Below the pieces are notes generated by a model. That model was given only the letters and a program-made list of their open reading frames with translations, ran no database searches and was not told where the DNA came from. A stretch of 64,000 nucleotides of DNA from Bradyrhizobium paxllaeri (lineage in GTDB: Bacteria > Pseudomonadota > Alphaproteobacteria > Rhizobiales > Xanthobacteraceae). The translations under genes and the position numbers were made by a program. Below are positions 27,562 to 36,195 of the stretch, piece by piece (the stretch's first letter is position 1; every line of letters starts with the position of its first letter). Location: assembly GCF_001693515.2 (NCBI RefSeq), contig NZ_CP042968.1, forward strand, positions 8,154,501-8,218,500, written 5' to 3'.

Positions 27562-28116
27562 TTAGGACGCCGGCATCAGCACGGTATCGACCACATGGAT
27601 CACGCCGTTCGACTGGTTGACGTTCGAGATCGTGACCTGCGAGGTTCCGCCCTTGGCGTCGATGATCCAGACCTTGCCGTCCTGGAGCTTGACCGACAGC
27701 TGCTCGCCTTCGGCGGTCTTGAGCTTCATGCCGTCCTTCAGGTCGGCGGCGGCGAGCTTGCCGGGCACGACATGGTAGGTGAGGATCTTGGTCAGGGTCG
27801 CCTTGTTCTCAGGCTTCACCAGCGTCTCGACCGTGCCGGCCGGCAGCTTGCCGAAGGCGGTGTTGGTCGGCGCGAACACCGTGAACGGGCCCTTGCCTTC
27901 CAGCGTCCCGACCAGGCCGGCGGCCTTCACCGCGGCAACCAGCGTGGTGTGGTCCTTCGAGTTGACGGCGTTCTGGATGATGTTCTTGGAGGGGAACATC
28001 GCAGCACCACCGACCATCACGGTCTTTTCTTCCGCGCTGGCGGGCGCGGTGATGGTGGCGGTGAAGGCCAGTGCGCTGAACACGGCGGCCGACAGCAGTG
28101 CAATACGTTTGGACAT
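27562..28116 (-). CDS. Secreted fasciclin-domain protein
   Basis: 184 residues. Signal peptide [28 protein letters not shown], then one FAS1 domain: [46 protein letters not shown]-type H1 motif and [11 protein letters not shown] as H2-adjacent segment, ending [15 protein letters not shown]. Bacterial single-FAS1 proteins are periplasmic or extracellular; roles in adhesion and stress have been proposed. GGGAGAAG precedes the ATG at 28116. Often found close to MsrP-like oxidoreductases in rhizobia (recollection). Confidence 0.92.
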   Translation of the reverse strand: [184 protein letters not shown]

Positions 28117-28301
28117 GGAATCTTCTCCCGAGGATTGCGATGGCCGGCGGGTTATCCGCCGGTGATGAAAACAACGACGCTGGTCGATGGACCGGTTGTG
28201 TTCGTCGTCGTTGAGCCGAGCTACGGGAGGTTTTAGGGGCGGTTTCGGCGAATAAATTATCGTGATGGCTGAAACTTTTGGGGGCGCGGATCGTGGTGTA
28301 C

Positions 28302-28387
28302 CGTCATTGCGAGCGAAGCGACGCAATCCATTTCGCGGCATACCGGATAGATGGATTGCTTCGTCGCTATCGCTCCTCGCAATGACG
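28302..28387. repeat. Intergenic palindromic repeat, family A (copy 3)
   Basis: CGTCATTGCGAGCGAAGCGA ... CGCTCCTCGCAATGACG. It ends 8 bases before the SDR stop codon and forms most of the 28117-28395 spacer. Confidence 0.9.
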
Positions 28388-28395
28388 GCGCGTGC

Positions 28396-29157
28396 CTAAT
28401 CCCTGTTGGCCGGTGTCTGGATAAATCCGCGATTATGCGTCGGGCTGATCAGGATCTCGTTGACGCAGACGCGGGGCGGCAGGCTGGCGACGAAGGCGAT
28501 GGTGCGGCCGCAATCTTCCGGCTGCAGCATTTTCGCTTGCTCCGCTTCCGACGGCACCACCGGACGCAGCTTCAGGATCGGGGTCGCGACCTCGCCCGGC
28601 GACAGGCAGCAGGCGCGAAGCCCATTGACGCATTCGTCCATGTTGAAGGAATGGGTCAGCGCCAGCACCGCGTGTTTCGTGGTGGTGTAGGCCGGGCCCG
28701 GCATTTTCGAGACATGACGGCCGGCCCAGGACGCGACGTTGATGATGCAGCCGTCCTGTTGTTTGCGCATCGCCGGCAGCACTGCGCGCATGCAGTAGAG
28801 CACGCCGTTGAGGTTGATCTCGACGACCTTGTCCCAGCCCTCCAGTTCCATGTCGGCCCAGCTTCGCTTCGGCACATTGAGGCCGGCGCTATTGACCAGA
28901 AGGTCGATCCGGCCGTGTTTGGCCAGAATCTGGTCGGCCGCCTTGTTGACGTCTTCCTTGCTGCTGACGTCGAGCGCGATCGCCTCGGCCTTGCCGCCGT
29001 TTTTGGTGATATTGGCCACGACCGTGTCCAGTGCGTCTTTCCGGCGTCCGGAAACCACCACGGTCCAGCCATCCGCCGCCAGGAATTCCGCCCCGGACGC
29101 GCCAATTCCGCTGCCGCCGCCCGTCACCCAGGCCACCCGTTTCCCGTTATTTGTCAT
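28396..29157 (-). CDS. SDR-family NAD(P)-dependent oxidoreductase
   Basis: 253 residues, Rossmann fold. Cofactor motif TGGGSGIG (12-19), NSAG at 89-92, catalytic S143, Y157 and K161 (YTTTK). Arg-Arg-Lys at 38-40 favours NADPH. Classical short-chain dehydrogenase; substrate unknown. Divergent from matB (spacing 92 bases), which hints at, but does not prove, a role in fatty-acyl or keto-acid metabolism. Confidence 0.88.
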   Translation of the reverse strand: MTNNGKRVAWVTGGGSGIGASGAEFLAADGWTVVVSGRRKDALDTVVANITKNGGKAEAIALDVSSKEDVNKAADQILAKHGRIDLLVNSAGLNVPKRSWADMELEGWDKVVEINLNGVLYCMRAVLPAMRKQQDGCIINVASWAGRHVSKMPGPAYTTTKHAVLALTHSFNMDECVNGLRACCLSPGEVATPILKLRPVVPSEAEQAKMLQPEDCGRTIAFVASLPPRVCVNEILISPTHNRGFIQTPANRD

Positions 29158-29249
29158 GCAAACTGTCTCCGTTGCTTTTTGAAGGGCGTTCTTGCTATTC
29201 CAGCCGGCGAAAATTCCGCCCGGGCCAGCGCCCTCTTTGGGAATGATGC

Positions 29250-30776
29250 ATGAACACGACCGCCAACGCCAATCTGTTTTCCCGCCTGTTCGATACGCTC
29301 GACGATCCGAACCGGCTCGCGATCGAAATGCTCGACGGCACGCGCATCAGCTATGGCGAGTTGATCGCCCGCGCCGGCCAAATGGCGAATGTGCTGGTGG
29401 CGCGCGGCGTCAAGCCCGGCGACCGTGTCGCGGCGCAAACCGAGAAATCGGTGCCGGCGCTGATCCTCTACCTCGCGACGGTCCGCGCAGGCGCGGTCTA
29501 CCTGCCGCTCAACACCGCCTATACGCTGAACGAGCTCGATTACTTCATCGGCGATGCCGAGCCGTCGCTGGTCGTCTGCGATCCCTCGAAGGCGGAAGGC
29601 ATCGGCGCGATCGCGGCGAAGGTGAAGGCCAAGGTCGAGACGCTCGGCGCCGACGGCAAGGGCTCGCTGACGGAGGCCGCCGCCAAGGCGGACGCCGCGT
29701 TCGCAACGGTTGCCCGCAGCAATGACGACCTCGCCGCCATTCTCTACACATCAGGCACCACCGGCCGCTCCAAGGGCGCGATGCTGACGCACGACAATCT
29801 CGCGTCAAACTCCTACAGCCTGGTCGACTACTGGCGCTTCACCGACAAGGATGTCCTGATCCACGCGCTGCCGATCTATCACACCCACGGCCTGTTCGTG
29901 GCCAGCAACGTCACGCTGTTCGCCCGCGCCTCGATGATCTTCCTGCCGAAGCTCGACCCCGAACTGATGATCAAGCTGATGGCGCGCGCGACCGTCATGA
30001 TGGGCGTGCCGACCTTCTACACGCGACTATTGCAGAGCCTGGCACTGACCAAGGAATCGACCAGGCACATGCGGCTGTTCATTTCGGGCTCCGCGCCGCT
30101 GCTCGCCGACACCCACCGCGAATGGTCCGCGCGCACCGGCCACGCCGTGCTGGAACGCTACGGCATGACCGAAACCAACATGAACACGTCCAACCCCTAT
30201 GACGGCGAGCGCGTGCCCGGCGCGGTCGGTCTTCCCCTGCCCGGCGTCTCCGTCCGCGTCACCGATCACGAGACCGGCAAGGAATTGGCGCGCGACGAGA
30301 TCGGCATGATCGAGGTGAAAGGCCCGAACGTGTTCAAGGGCTACTGGCGGATGCCGGAAAAAACAAAATCCGAATTCCGCGACGACGGTTTCTTCATCAC
30401 CGGCGATCTCGGCAAGATCGACGCCAAGGGCTACGTCCACATCCTCGGCCGCGGCAAGGATCTGGTGATCTCGGGCGGCTTCAACGTTTACCCCAAGGAA
30501 ATCGAGAGCGAGATCGACGCCATGCCGGGCGTGATCGAATCCGCCGTGATCGGCGTGCCGCATGCCGATTTCGGCGAGGGCGTTACGGCCGTGGTGGTCT
30601 GCAACAAGGGCGCCGACGTCACCGAAGCGGGCGTGCTGAAAGCGCTCGACGGACGGCTGGCCAAGTTCAAGATGCCCAAGCGCGTCTTCGTCGTCGACGA
30701 ACTGCCACGCAACGCGATGGGCAAGGTGCAGAAGAATATTTTGCGGGATACCTACGCGAAGATTTACGCGAAGTAG
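29250..30776 (+). CDS. matB: Malonyl-CoA synthetase
   Basis: 508 residues. Activates malonate with ATP and CoA. The sequence follows the Rhodopseudomonas palustris MatB that I remember over nearly its whole length: YTSGTTGRSKGAM (phosphate loop), ALPIYHTHGLFVASNVTL, LERYGMTETNMNTSNPYDG, FKGYWRMPEKTKSEFRDDGFFITGDLG, and the A10 lysine K492 in RNAMGKVQKN, a known acetylation site in such enzymes. Cytoplasmic. Supports growth on malonate or supply of malonyl-CoA. A family C repeat follows directly. Confidence 0.95.
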   Translation: MNTTANANLFSRLFDTLDDPNRLAIEMLDGTRISYGELIARAGQMANVLVARGVKPGDRVAAQTEKSVPALILYLATVRAGAVYLPLNTAYTLNELDYFIGDAEPSLVVCDPSKAEGIGAIAAKVKAKVETLGADGKGSLTEAAAKADAAFATVARSNDDLAAILYTSGTTGRSKGAMLTHDNLASNSYSLVDYWRFTDKDVLIHALPIYHTHGLFVASNVTLFARASMIFLPKLDPELMIKLMARATVMMGVPTFYTRLLQSLALTKESTRHMRLFISGSAPLLADTHREWSARTGHAVLERYGMTETNMNTSNPYDGERVPGAVGLPLPGVSVRVTDHETGKELARDEIGMIEVKGPNVFKGYWRMPEKTKSEFRDDGFFITGDLGKIDAKGYVHILGRGKDLVISGGFNVYPKEIESEIDAMPGVIESAVIGVPHADFGEGVTAVVVCNKGADVTEAGVLKALDGRLAKFKMPKRVFVVDELPRNAMGKVQKNILRDTYAKIYAK

Positions 30777-30784
30777 TACAGCGC

Positions 30785-30871
30785 TGTAGCCCGGGTGGAG
30801 CGAAGCGCAACCCGGGAGCTTCCTATCCATCTGCGAGAGTCCCGGATTGCGCTTCGCTCCATCCGGGCTAC
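30785..30871. repeat. Intergenic palindromic repeat, family C (copy 1)
   Basis: GTAGCCCGGGTGGAGCGAAG ... GCTTCGCTCCATCCGGGCTAC with inner GCAACCCGGG and CCCGGATTGC. Between the convergent matB and TauE genes; second copy at 35981. Confidence 0.9.
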
Positions 30872-30875
30872 GCGC

Positions 30876-31727
30876 TCACAGCAGACTGATCGCGAACCGG
30901 CTACCGACAATGAACATATATGCGCCGAACGCCATCTCCAGCGTGCGCTTCGACATCGCATGCGCAGCACGCACCCCGAGCGGCGCCGTGATCAGCGTGG
31001 TCGGCATCACCAGTAGCGCGCCGATCAGCGAGACATAGCCGAGCGTGAACGGCAGTTGCAGCGCGGCGACGTCGGGAAAGCGCGCCGCCGCCGGCCAGCC
31101 GGCATAGACATAGCCGATCGCGCCGGGGATCGAGATCAGCACCGCAATCGCCGACGAAGTCGCGACCGCCTGATGGATCGGCCGGCCGTAGAACGTCATC
31201 AGCAGGTTCGCGAACAATCCGCCGCCCACGCCCATCAGGGTCGATAACAAGCCAACGAAAAAACCGTAGACGCGCATCAGAAAGCCCTTCGGCACGTCGT
31301 CGCCGAGCTTCCAGGTCTCCCGTGCCAGCAACAGCCGCGCCGCCGCCGACCACGCCACCATCACGAACACGATCTTGAACAGGCGCTCCGGCGCGTAGCG
31401 CGCTATGACGCTGCCGGCGCCTACGCCGAGCACGATCGGCAGCCACCAGCGCCTGAGGATCGCCATGTCGACCGCGCCCCTTTTGTAATGGGCGCGAAAC
31501 GCGGCGAGCGAAGTCGGGATGATGATGGCGAGCGAGGTGCCGATGCAGAGCGGCATCCGTACCTCCAGCGGGACGCCGGCGAGGCGGAAGCATTCATAAA
31601 ACACCGGCACCAGGATCGCGCCGCCGCCGATGCCGAACACGCCGGCAAGAAACCCCGACAGGGCCCCGACCGCGATCAGCAGCAATGCGAGTTCGATGAG
31701 TTCTCTCGGATCGAGGCCGGCGATCAT
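30876..31727 (-). CDS. TauE/SafE-family membrane transporter (sulfite/organosulfonate exporter type)
   Basis: 283 residues with about eight transmembrane helices. Both family repeats are visible: LSGFLAGVFGIGGGAILVPVF in the first half and GLLSTLMGVGGGLFANLLMTFYG in the second, as in TSUP proteins that export sulfite or sulfoacetate. The ATG at 31727 starts just before the first helix; in-frame ATGs at 31814 and 31856 would add 29-43 residues without a better ribosome-binding site. Specificity cannot be read from sequence. Confidence 0.85.
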   Translation of the reverse strand: MIAGLDPRELIELALLLIAVGALSGFLAGVFGIGGGAILVPVFYECFRLAGVPLEVRMPLCIGTSLAIIIPTSLAAFRAHYKRGAVDMAILRRWWLPIVLGVGAGSVIARYAPERLFKIVFVMVAWSAAARLLLARETWKLGDDVPKGFLMRVYGFFVGLLSTLMGVGGGLFANLLMTFYGRPIHQAVATSSAIAVLISIPGAIGYVYAGWPAAARFPDVAALQLPFTLGYVSLIGALLVMPTTLITAPLGVRAAHAMSKRTLEMAFGAYMFIVGSRFAISLL

Positions 31728-31832
31728 GTCTTGCGTATCTCGCGTTCTGGACTTTCGGCCGCGGGTGGCGACCGCGGGGAGCCTTAGCTGTTTCTGAAAT
31801 GCGGGAGTATCCATTATCTCGTGGGGACACCC

Positions 31833-32161
31833 TTGCCGCCTGATCGCGACCATCATCGCTGCCTGGCGCTCTCAGCTACCCGGCAGCGCCGAGCGGCGGC
31901 ACCAAAGCGGGGTCGCAAATTCCGCATATCCGGTCGGCTCTGGATGAATAGCCGCGACGCGCTCGCGGCCGCCGCAAACGAGACGGTGGCAGAGCGTACA
32001 CCGCCGTGACGGGCGGGAGCCCGATCTTGCCGCTGGCCTCTTGGTGCGCGGGCTCGCCGATTGCCGGCCGGTTCCGATGCTGCGGCACCTGATGTTTCAG
32101 CCGTTGCTGCTGGCTTCTCCGAAGGCGCGGGCCGTCGTCGATTATCTCGTTGAGCGGTGAC
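31833..32161 (+). pseudogene. Decayed LysR-family regulator, C-terminal effector-domain remnant
   Basis: One frame reads DHHRCLALSA ... GRKFRISGRLWMNSRDALAAAANE and stops at 32009; another frame then continues DGREPDLAAGLLVRGLADCR and LASPKARAVVDYLVER before TGA at 32159-32161. Together these match the end of a LysR substrate-binding domain (H-x-CL..., VSGRLxxNSxDALRxAA, DLAAGRLVxVL, SPKxRAxVDFLxER) with a frameshift in the middle. The N-terminal helix-turn-helix is missing; the divergent transporter gene occupies that side. The region around it (31728-32416) has no intact gene. Confidence 0.6.
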
Positions 32162-32416
32162 GCAGCAGCGATCCCTTGGTCACTCAGCGCATAGACGGAT
32201 GGATAGAATCAATGTTCAATTCTTCAACTGTGCCAGCCGGCTCTGGTATACCAAGCCGCTGATCAAACGCGTTTCATAGCCGCGCTAGTAATGAACCGCG
32301 GTTCGATTTCAAGCCATTTGATCGTTGCGCGGACTGTTTCGACTCCGTAAATAGAATTCATCTACCGCGTTCCCCGATGGGGCTGGCCGCGGTCCCACAC
32401 AACATAAAGTCGCCTA
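32162..32416. other. Gene-free leader region of the sdh operon
   Basis: 255 bases between the LysR remnant and sdhC. AT content rises compared with the flanks, as expected for a promoter region, but I cannot name a convincing -35/-10 pair or operator. Confidence 0.4.
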
Positions 32417-32815
32417 ATGACCGCCAGGATCGAACGACCGATATCGCCCCATTTGCAGACCTACCGCGTGACCCTGACGATGGCGCTGTCCGTCATCCAT
32501 CGCGCCACCGGTATTGCGCTCTATTTCGGTACCCTGCTGCTGTCCTGGTGGCTGATTGCCGCCGCCTCCGGGCCCGGGGCCTATGCCAACGTCCAGGCCT
32601 TCACCGGCAGCATCATCGGCAAGCTGATCGTATTCGGCTACACGTGGGCGCTGCTGCATCACCTGTGCAGCGGTTTCCGCTACTTCTTCTGGGACCTCGG
32701 CTACGGCTTCAAGGCCAATGAGCGCGAGGCGCTCACCTGGGGGGCGCTGATCGCGGGCATTTCGCTGACCGTGCTGGTCTGGATCGTCGCGTACACGGTC
32801 GGAGGCGGACGATGA
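32417..32815 (+). CDS. sdhC: Succinate dehydrogenase cytochrome b556 subunit
   Basis: 132 residues with three transmembrane helices. RPISPHLQTYRVTLTMALSVIHRATGIAL holds the quinone-site Ser/Arg and family signature, and LLHHLCSGFRYFFWDLGYGF carries the heme-ligand histidine (HHLCSGxRH/Y motif). Membrane anchor of complex II, with SdhD. Overlaps sdhD by four bases (ATGA). Confidence 0.95.
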   Translation: MTARIERPISPHLQTYRVTLTMALSVIHRATGIALYFGTLLLSWWLIAAASGPGAYANVQAFTGSIIGKLIVFGYTWALLHHLCSGFRYFFWDLGYGFKANEREALTWGALIAGISLTVLVWIVAYTVGGGR

Positions 32816-33204
32816 GCAGCCGTTCCTCGATGCGCACGCCGCTCGGCCGGGTCCGCAATCTCGGTTCCTCGCATTCCGGCACCAGCGATTTCTGGCGCCA
32901 GCGCCTCACCGCAGTGGCGATGGCGCTCCTGATCCTGCCCGTCATCGTCATCGTGCTGATGCTGATCGGCCGCAACCAGGCCGGTGCGGCGCAAATTCTC
33001 GGCTCGTTGCCGATCGCGATCATCCTGGTCCTCTTCATCATCGCCAGCGCCTGGCACATGAAGATCGGTATGCAGATCGTGATCGAGGATTATATCCACA
33101 ACGAGAAGCTCAAGCTCGCCAGCGTGATGGCGAACAATTTCTTCTGTATCGCGGTCGCGCTGGCGTCGATCTACGCGATCCTCAAACTGTCATCGGGAGT
33201 CTGA
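32812..33204 (+). CDS. sdhD: Succinate dehydrogenase membrane anchor subunit
   Basis: 130 residues with three helices. SMRTPLGRVRNLGSSHSGTSDFWRQRLTAVAMALL is the standard alphaproteobacterial SdhD start; the heme-side histidine is in SAWHMKIGMQIVIEDYIHNE. Second gene of the operon; sdhA follows after three bases. Confidence 0.95.
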   Translation: MSSRSSMRTPLGRVRNLGSSHSGTSDFWRQRLTAVAMALLILPVIVIVLMLIGRNQAGAAQILGSLPIAIILVLFIIASAWHMKIGMQIVIEDYIHNEKLKLASVMANNFFCIAVALASIYAILKLSSGV

Positions 33205-33207
33205 CCC

Positions 33208-35076
33208 ATGACTTCTAGGAATTCGGCCGAAGGTAACGGCAAGGCCACCAACGGCAGTGGCGGTGTCAGAAGTGGCCCGGCCACCAACGGAAAAGCCTAT
33301 CCGATCGAGGACCACACCTACGACGTCGTGGTCGTCGGCGCTGGCGGCGCCGGCTTGCGCGCCGTGGTCGGCTGCAGCGAGGCTGGCCTCCGCACCGCCT
33401 GCATCACAAAAGTGTTCCCGACCCGCTCGCATACGGTCGCAGCGCAAGGCGGCATCTCGGCCTCGCTCGGCAACATGCATCCGGACGACTGGCGCTGGCA
33501 CATGTACGACACCGTCAAGGGGTCGGACTGGCTCGGCGACCAGGACGCGATCGAATACATGGTGCGCAACGCGCCGGAAGCCGTCTACGAGCTCGAGCAT
33601 TGGGGCGTGCCGTTCTCACGCACCGAGGACGGCAAGATCTACCAGCGCCCGTTCGGCGGCATGACCATGGACTACGGCAAGGGCCAGGCGCAGCGCACCT
33701 GCGCCGCCGCCGACCGCACCGGCCATGCCATGCTGCACACGATGTACGGCCAGGCGCTGCGTCATTCGGCCGAATTCTACATCGAGTTCTTCGCCATCGA
33801 CCTGATCATGGACGACCAGGGCGTCTGCCGCGGCGTCATCGCGCTCAAGCTCGACGACGGCACGCTGCATCGTTTCCGCGCCCAGACCACGATTCTCGCC
33901 ACCGGCGGCTATGGCCGCGCCTACGCCTCCTGCACCTCAGCGCATACCTGCACCGGCGATGGCGGCGGCATGGTGCTGCGCGCCGGCCTGCCGCTGCAGG
34001 ACATGGAATTCATTCAATTCCACCCGACCGGCATCTACGGTTCGGGCTGCCTCGTCACCGAGGGCGCCCGCGGCGAAGGCGGCTATCTCGTCAATTCCGA
34101 GGGCGAGCGCTTCATGGAGCGTTACGCGCCCTCCGCCAAGGATCTCGCCTCCCGCGATGTCGTCTCGCGCTCGATGACCATCGAGATCCGCGAAGGCCGC
34201 GGCGTCGGCAAGAAGAAGGACCACATCTACCTGCACCTCGATCATCTCGATCCCAAGGTGCTGAACGAACGGCTGCCGGGCATTTCCGAATCGGCGAAGA
34301 TTTTCGCCAATGTCGACGTTACCCGCGAGCCGATCCCGATCGTGCCGACCGTGCACTACAACATGGGCGGCATTCCCACCAATTATCACGCCGAAGTGCT
34401 GACCAAGAAGAACGGCGACGACAATGCCGTGGTGCCCGGCCTGATGGCGATCGGCGAAGCCGCCTGCGTGTCCGTGCACGGCGCCAACCGGCTCGGCTCC
34501 AACTCGCTGATCGACCTCGTCGTGTTCGGCCGCGCCGCCGCGCTACGGCTTGCGGAAAAGCTGACGCCGAACGGCAAGCAGCCGGACCTGCCGAAGGATT
34601 CGTCCGACATGGCGCTCGGCCGGCTCGACCATTATCGCTACGCCTCCGGCGGCACGCCGACCGCAAAGCTGCGCGAAGGCATGCAGCACGTCATGCAGAG
34701 CAATTGCGCGGTGTTCCGCACCGGCGAGATCCTGCACGAAGGTCAGAACCTGATCCACAAGGTGCATGGCGGCATCGGCGACGTCGCGACGACGGACCGC
34801 TCGCTGGTCTGGAATTCCGACCTTGTCGAAACGCTCGAATTCGACAATCTGATCGCGCAGGCGGTCGTCACCATGGATTCGGCGGCGAACCGCACCGAAA
34901 GCCGCGGCGCGCATGCACGCGAGGACTTTTCCGAGCGCGACGACAAGAACTGGATGAAGCATACGCTGGCGTGGATCGACAATGGCGGCAACACCACGAT
35001 CGACTATCGCCCGGTGCACGACTACACGATGACGAACGACGTTCAGTACATTCCGCCGAAGGCACGCGTGTATTGA
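33208..35076 (+). CDS. sdhA: Succinate dehydrogenase flavoprotein subunit
   Basis: 622 residues. Oxidises succinate to fumarate with covalently bound FAD. FAD-binding [15 protein letters not shown], the flavinylated H75 in [15 protein letters not shown], substrate loop [25 protein letters not shown], and [19 protein letters not shown] are all present. An N-terminal extension of about 25 residues, rich in Gly, Asn and Ser ([15 protein letters not shown]), precedes the usual start; an alternative internal start would be needed if it is not translated. The end PPKARVY is normal. sdhB follows after a repeat. Confidence 0.97.
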   Translation: MTSRNSAEGNGKATNGSGGVRSGPATNGKAYPIEDHTYDVVVVGAGGAGLRAVVGCSEAGLRTACITKVFPTRSHTVAAQGGISASLGNMHPDDWRWHMYDTVKGSDWLGDQDAIEYMVRNAPEAVYELEHWGVPFSRTEDGKIYQRPFGGMTMDYGKGQAQRTCAAADRTGHAMLHTMYGQALRHSAEFYIEFFAIDLIMDDQGVCRGVIALKLDDGTLHRFRAQTTILATGGYGRAYASCTSAHTCTGDGGGMVLRAGLPLQDMEFIQFHPTGIYGSGCLVTEGARGEGGYLVNSEGERFMERYAPSAKDLASRDVVSRSMTIEIREGRGVGKKKDHIYLHLDHLDPKVLNERLPGISESAKIFANVDVTREPIPIVPTVHYNMGGIPTNYHAEVLTKKNGDDNAVVPGLMAIGEAACVSVHGANRLGSNSLIDLVVFGRAAALRLAEKLTPNGKQPDLPKDSSDMALGRLDHYRYASGGTPTAKLREGMQHVMQSNCAVFRTGEILHEGQNLIHKVHGGIGDVATTDRSLVWNSDLVETLEFDNLIAQAVVTMDSAANRTESRGAHAREDFSERDDKNWMKHTLAWIDNGGNTTIDYRPVHDYTMTNDVQYIPPKARVY

Positions 35077-35088
35077 TGAACCACACCC

Positions 35089-35169
35089 CGTCATTCCGGG
35101 ATGGTCCGAAGGACCAGACCCGGAATCTCGAGATTCCGGGTTCGATGCTTCGCATCGCCCCGGAATGAC
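35089..35169. repeat. Intergenic palindromic repeat inside the sdh operon, family D
   Basis: CGTCATTCCGGGATGGTCCG ... CGGAATGAC at its outer ends, and a perfect 22-bp palindrome CCCGGAATCT / AGATTCCGGG centred on CG at 35119-35140. Fills most of the 107 bases between sdhA and sdhB. Confidence 0.9.
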
Positions 35170-35183
35170 AAGAGGTCAGAATA

Positions 35184-35969
35184 ATGGCTGAATTCACGCT
35201 TCCGAAAAATTCAAAGATCACCGGCGGCAAGGCTTGGCCGAAGCCGGCGGGCGCGACCGAGACGCGCGAGTTCAGGGTGTATCGCTGGAATCCGGACGAC
35301 GGCAAGAACCCGAGCGTCGACACCTACCACGTCGACATCCATGACTGCGGCCCGATGGTGCTGGACGGCCTGATCTGGATCAAGAACAACATCGACCCGA
35401 CCCTGACCTTCCGCCGCTCCTGCCGTGAAGGCGTCTGCGGTTCCTGCGCCATGAACATCGATGGCCAGAACACGCTGGCCTGCACCAAGTCGATGCACGA
35501 CGTCGCCGCAGGCGGCGCGGTGAAGGTCAACCCGCTGCCGCACCAGCCGGTCGTGAAGGACCTGGTGCCTGATCTCACCAACTTCTACGCCCAATATGCC
35601 TCGATCGAGCCGTGGCTGAAGACGACGACGCCGACGCCGCAGAAGGAATGGAAGCAGAGCCACGAGGACCGCGAAAAGCTCGACGGTCTCTATGAGTGCA
35701 TCCTCTGCGCCTGCTGCTCGACCTCCTGCCCGAGCTATTGGTGGAACAGCGACCGCTTCCTCGGGCCGGCGGCACTCCTGCAGGCCAACCGCTGGGTCAC
35801 GGATTCCCGGGATGAGGCCACCGGCGAACGGCTCGACAACCTCGAAGATCCGTTCCGCCTCTACCGCTGCCACACCATCATGAACTGCGCCAAGGCATGC
35901 CCGAAGGGCCTCAACCCGTCGGAAGCCATCGCCGAACTCAAGCTGAAGATGGTCGAGCGCCAGATCTAG
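35184..35969 (+). CDS. sdhB: Succinate dehydrogenase iron-sulfur subunit
   Basis: 261 residues. [2Fe-2S] ligands C80, C85, C88 and C100; C172, C175, C178, C182, C229, C235 and C239 provide the [4Fe-4S] and [3Fe-4S] ligands. Passes electrons from SdhA to ubiquinone. Last gene of sdhCDAB. The start has AGAGGTCAGAATA upstream, a moderate site. Confidence 0.97.
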   Translation: MAEFTLPKNSKITGGKAWPKPAGATETREFRVYRWNPDDGKNPSVDTYHVDIHDCGPMVLDGLIWIKNNIDPTLTFRRSCREGVCGSCAMNIDGQNTLACTKSMHDVAAGGAVKVNPLPHQPVVKDLVPDLTNFYAQYASIEPWLKTTTPTPQKEWKQSHEDREKLDGLYECILCACCSTSCPSYWWNSDRFLGPAALLQANRWVTDSRDEATGERLDNLEDPFRLYRCHTIMNCAKACPKGLNPSEAIAELKLKMVERQI

Positions 35970-35980
35970 GCGCTGACCCG

Positions 35981-36067
35981 CAGCCCGGATGGAGCGCCGC
36001 GAAATCCGGGGATTCTCTCGGCGGGGGAACGTTGTCCCCGGATTGCGCTTCGCTCCATCCGGGCTAC
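35981..36067. repeat. Intergenic palindromic repeat, family C (copy 2)
   Basis: CAGCCCGGATGGAGCGCCGC ... GATTGCGCTTCGCTCCATCC and GGGCTAC. Follows sdhB by 11 bases. Confidence 0.85.
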
Positions 36068-36195
36068 GGGACCGATCATATTTGAATCGATTATAATCGA
36101 TCCCGGCCGCCCACCTCCCGCACAAGTTCCCTTTCCGGCTCCGCTTTATTCCTCGCACAACTTTGCGTTAAGCTCGCCGCGGAGCTGGAGCGAGC

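Noticed and set aside
33600..35168. Arg/His-rich plus-strand frame overlapping sdhA
   Set aside because: Out-of-frame shadow; sdhA is certain and the alternate product is low-complexity RRPRR text.
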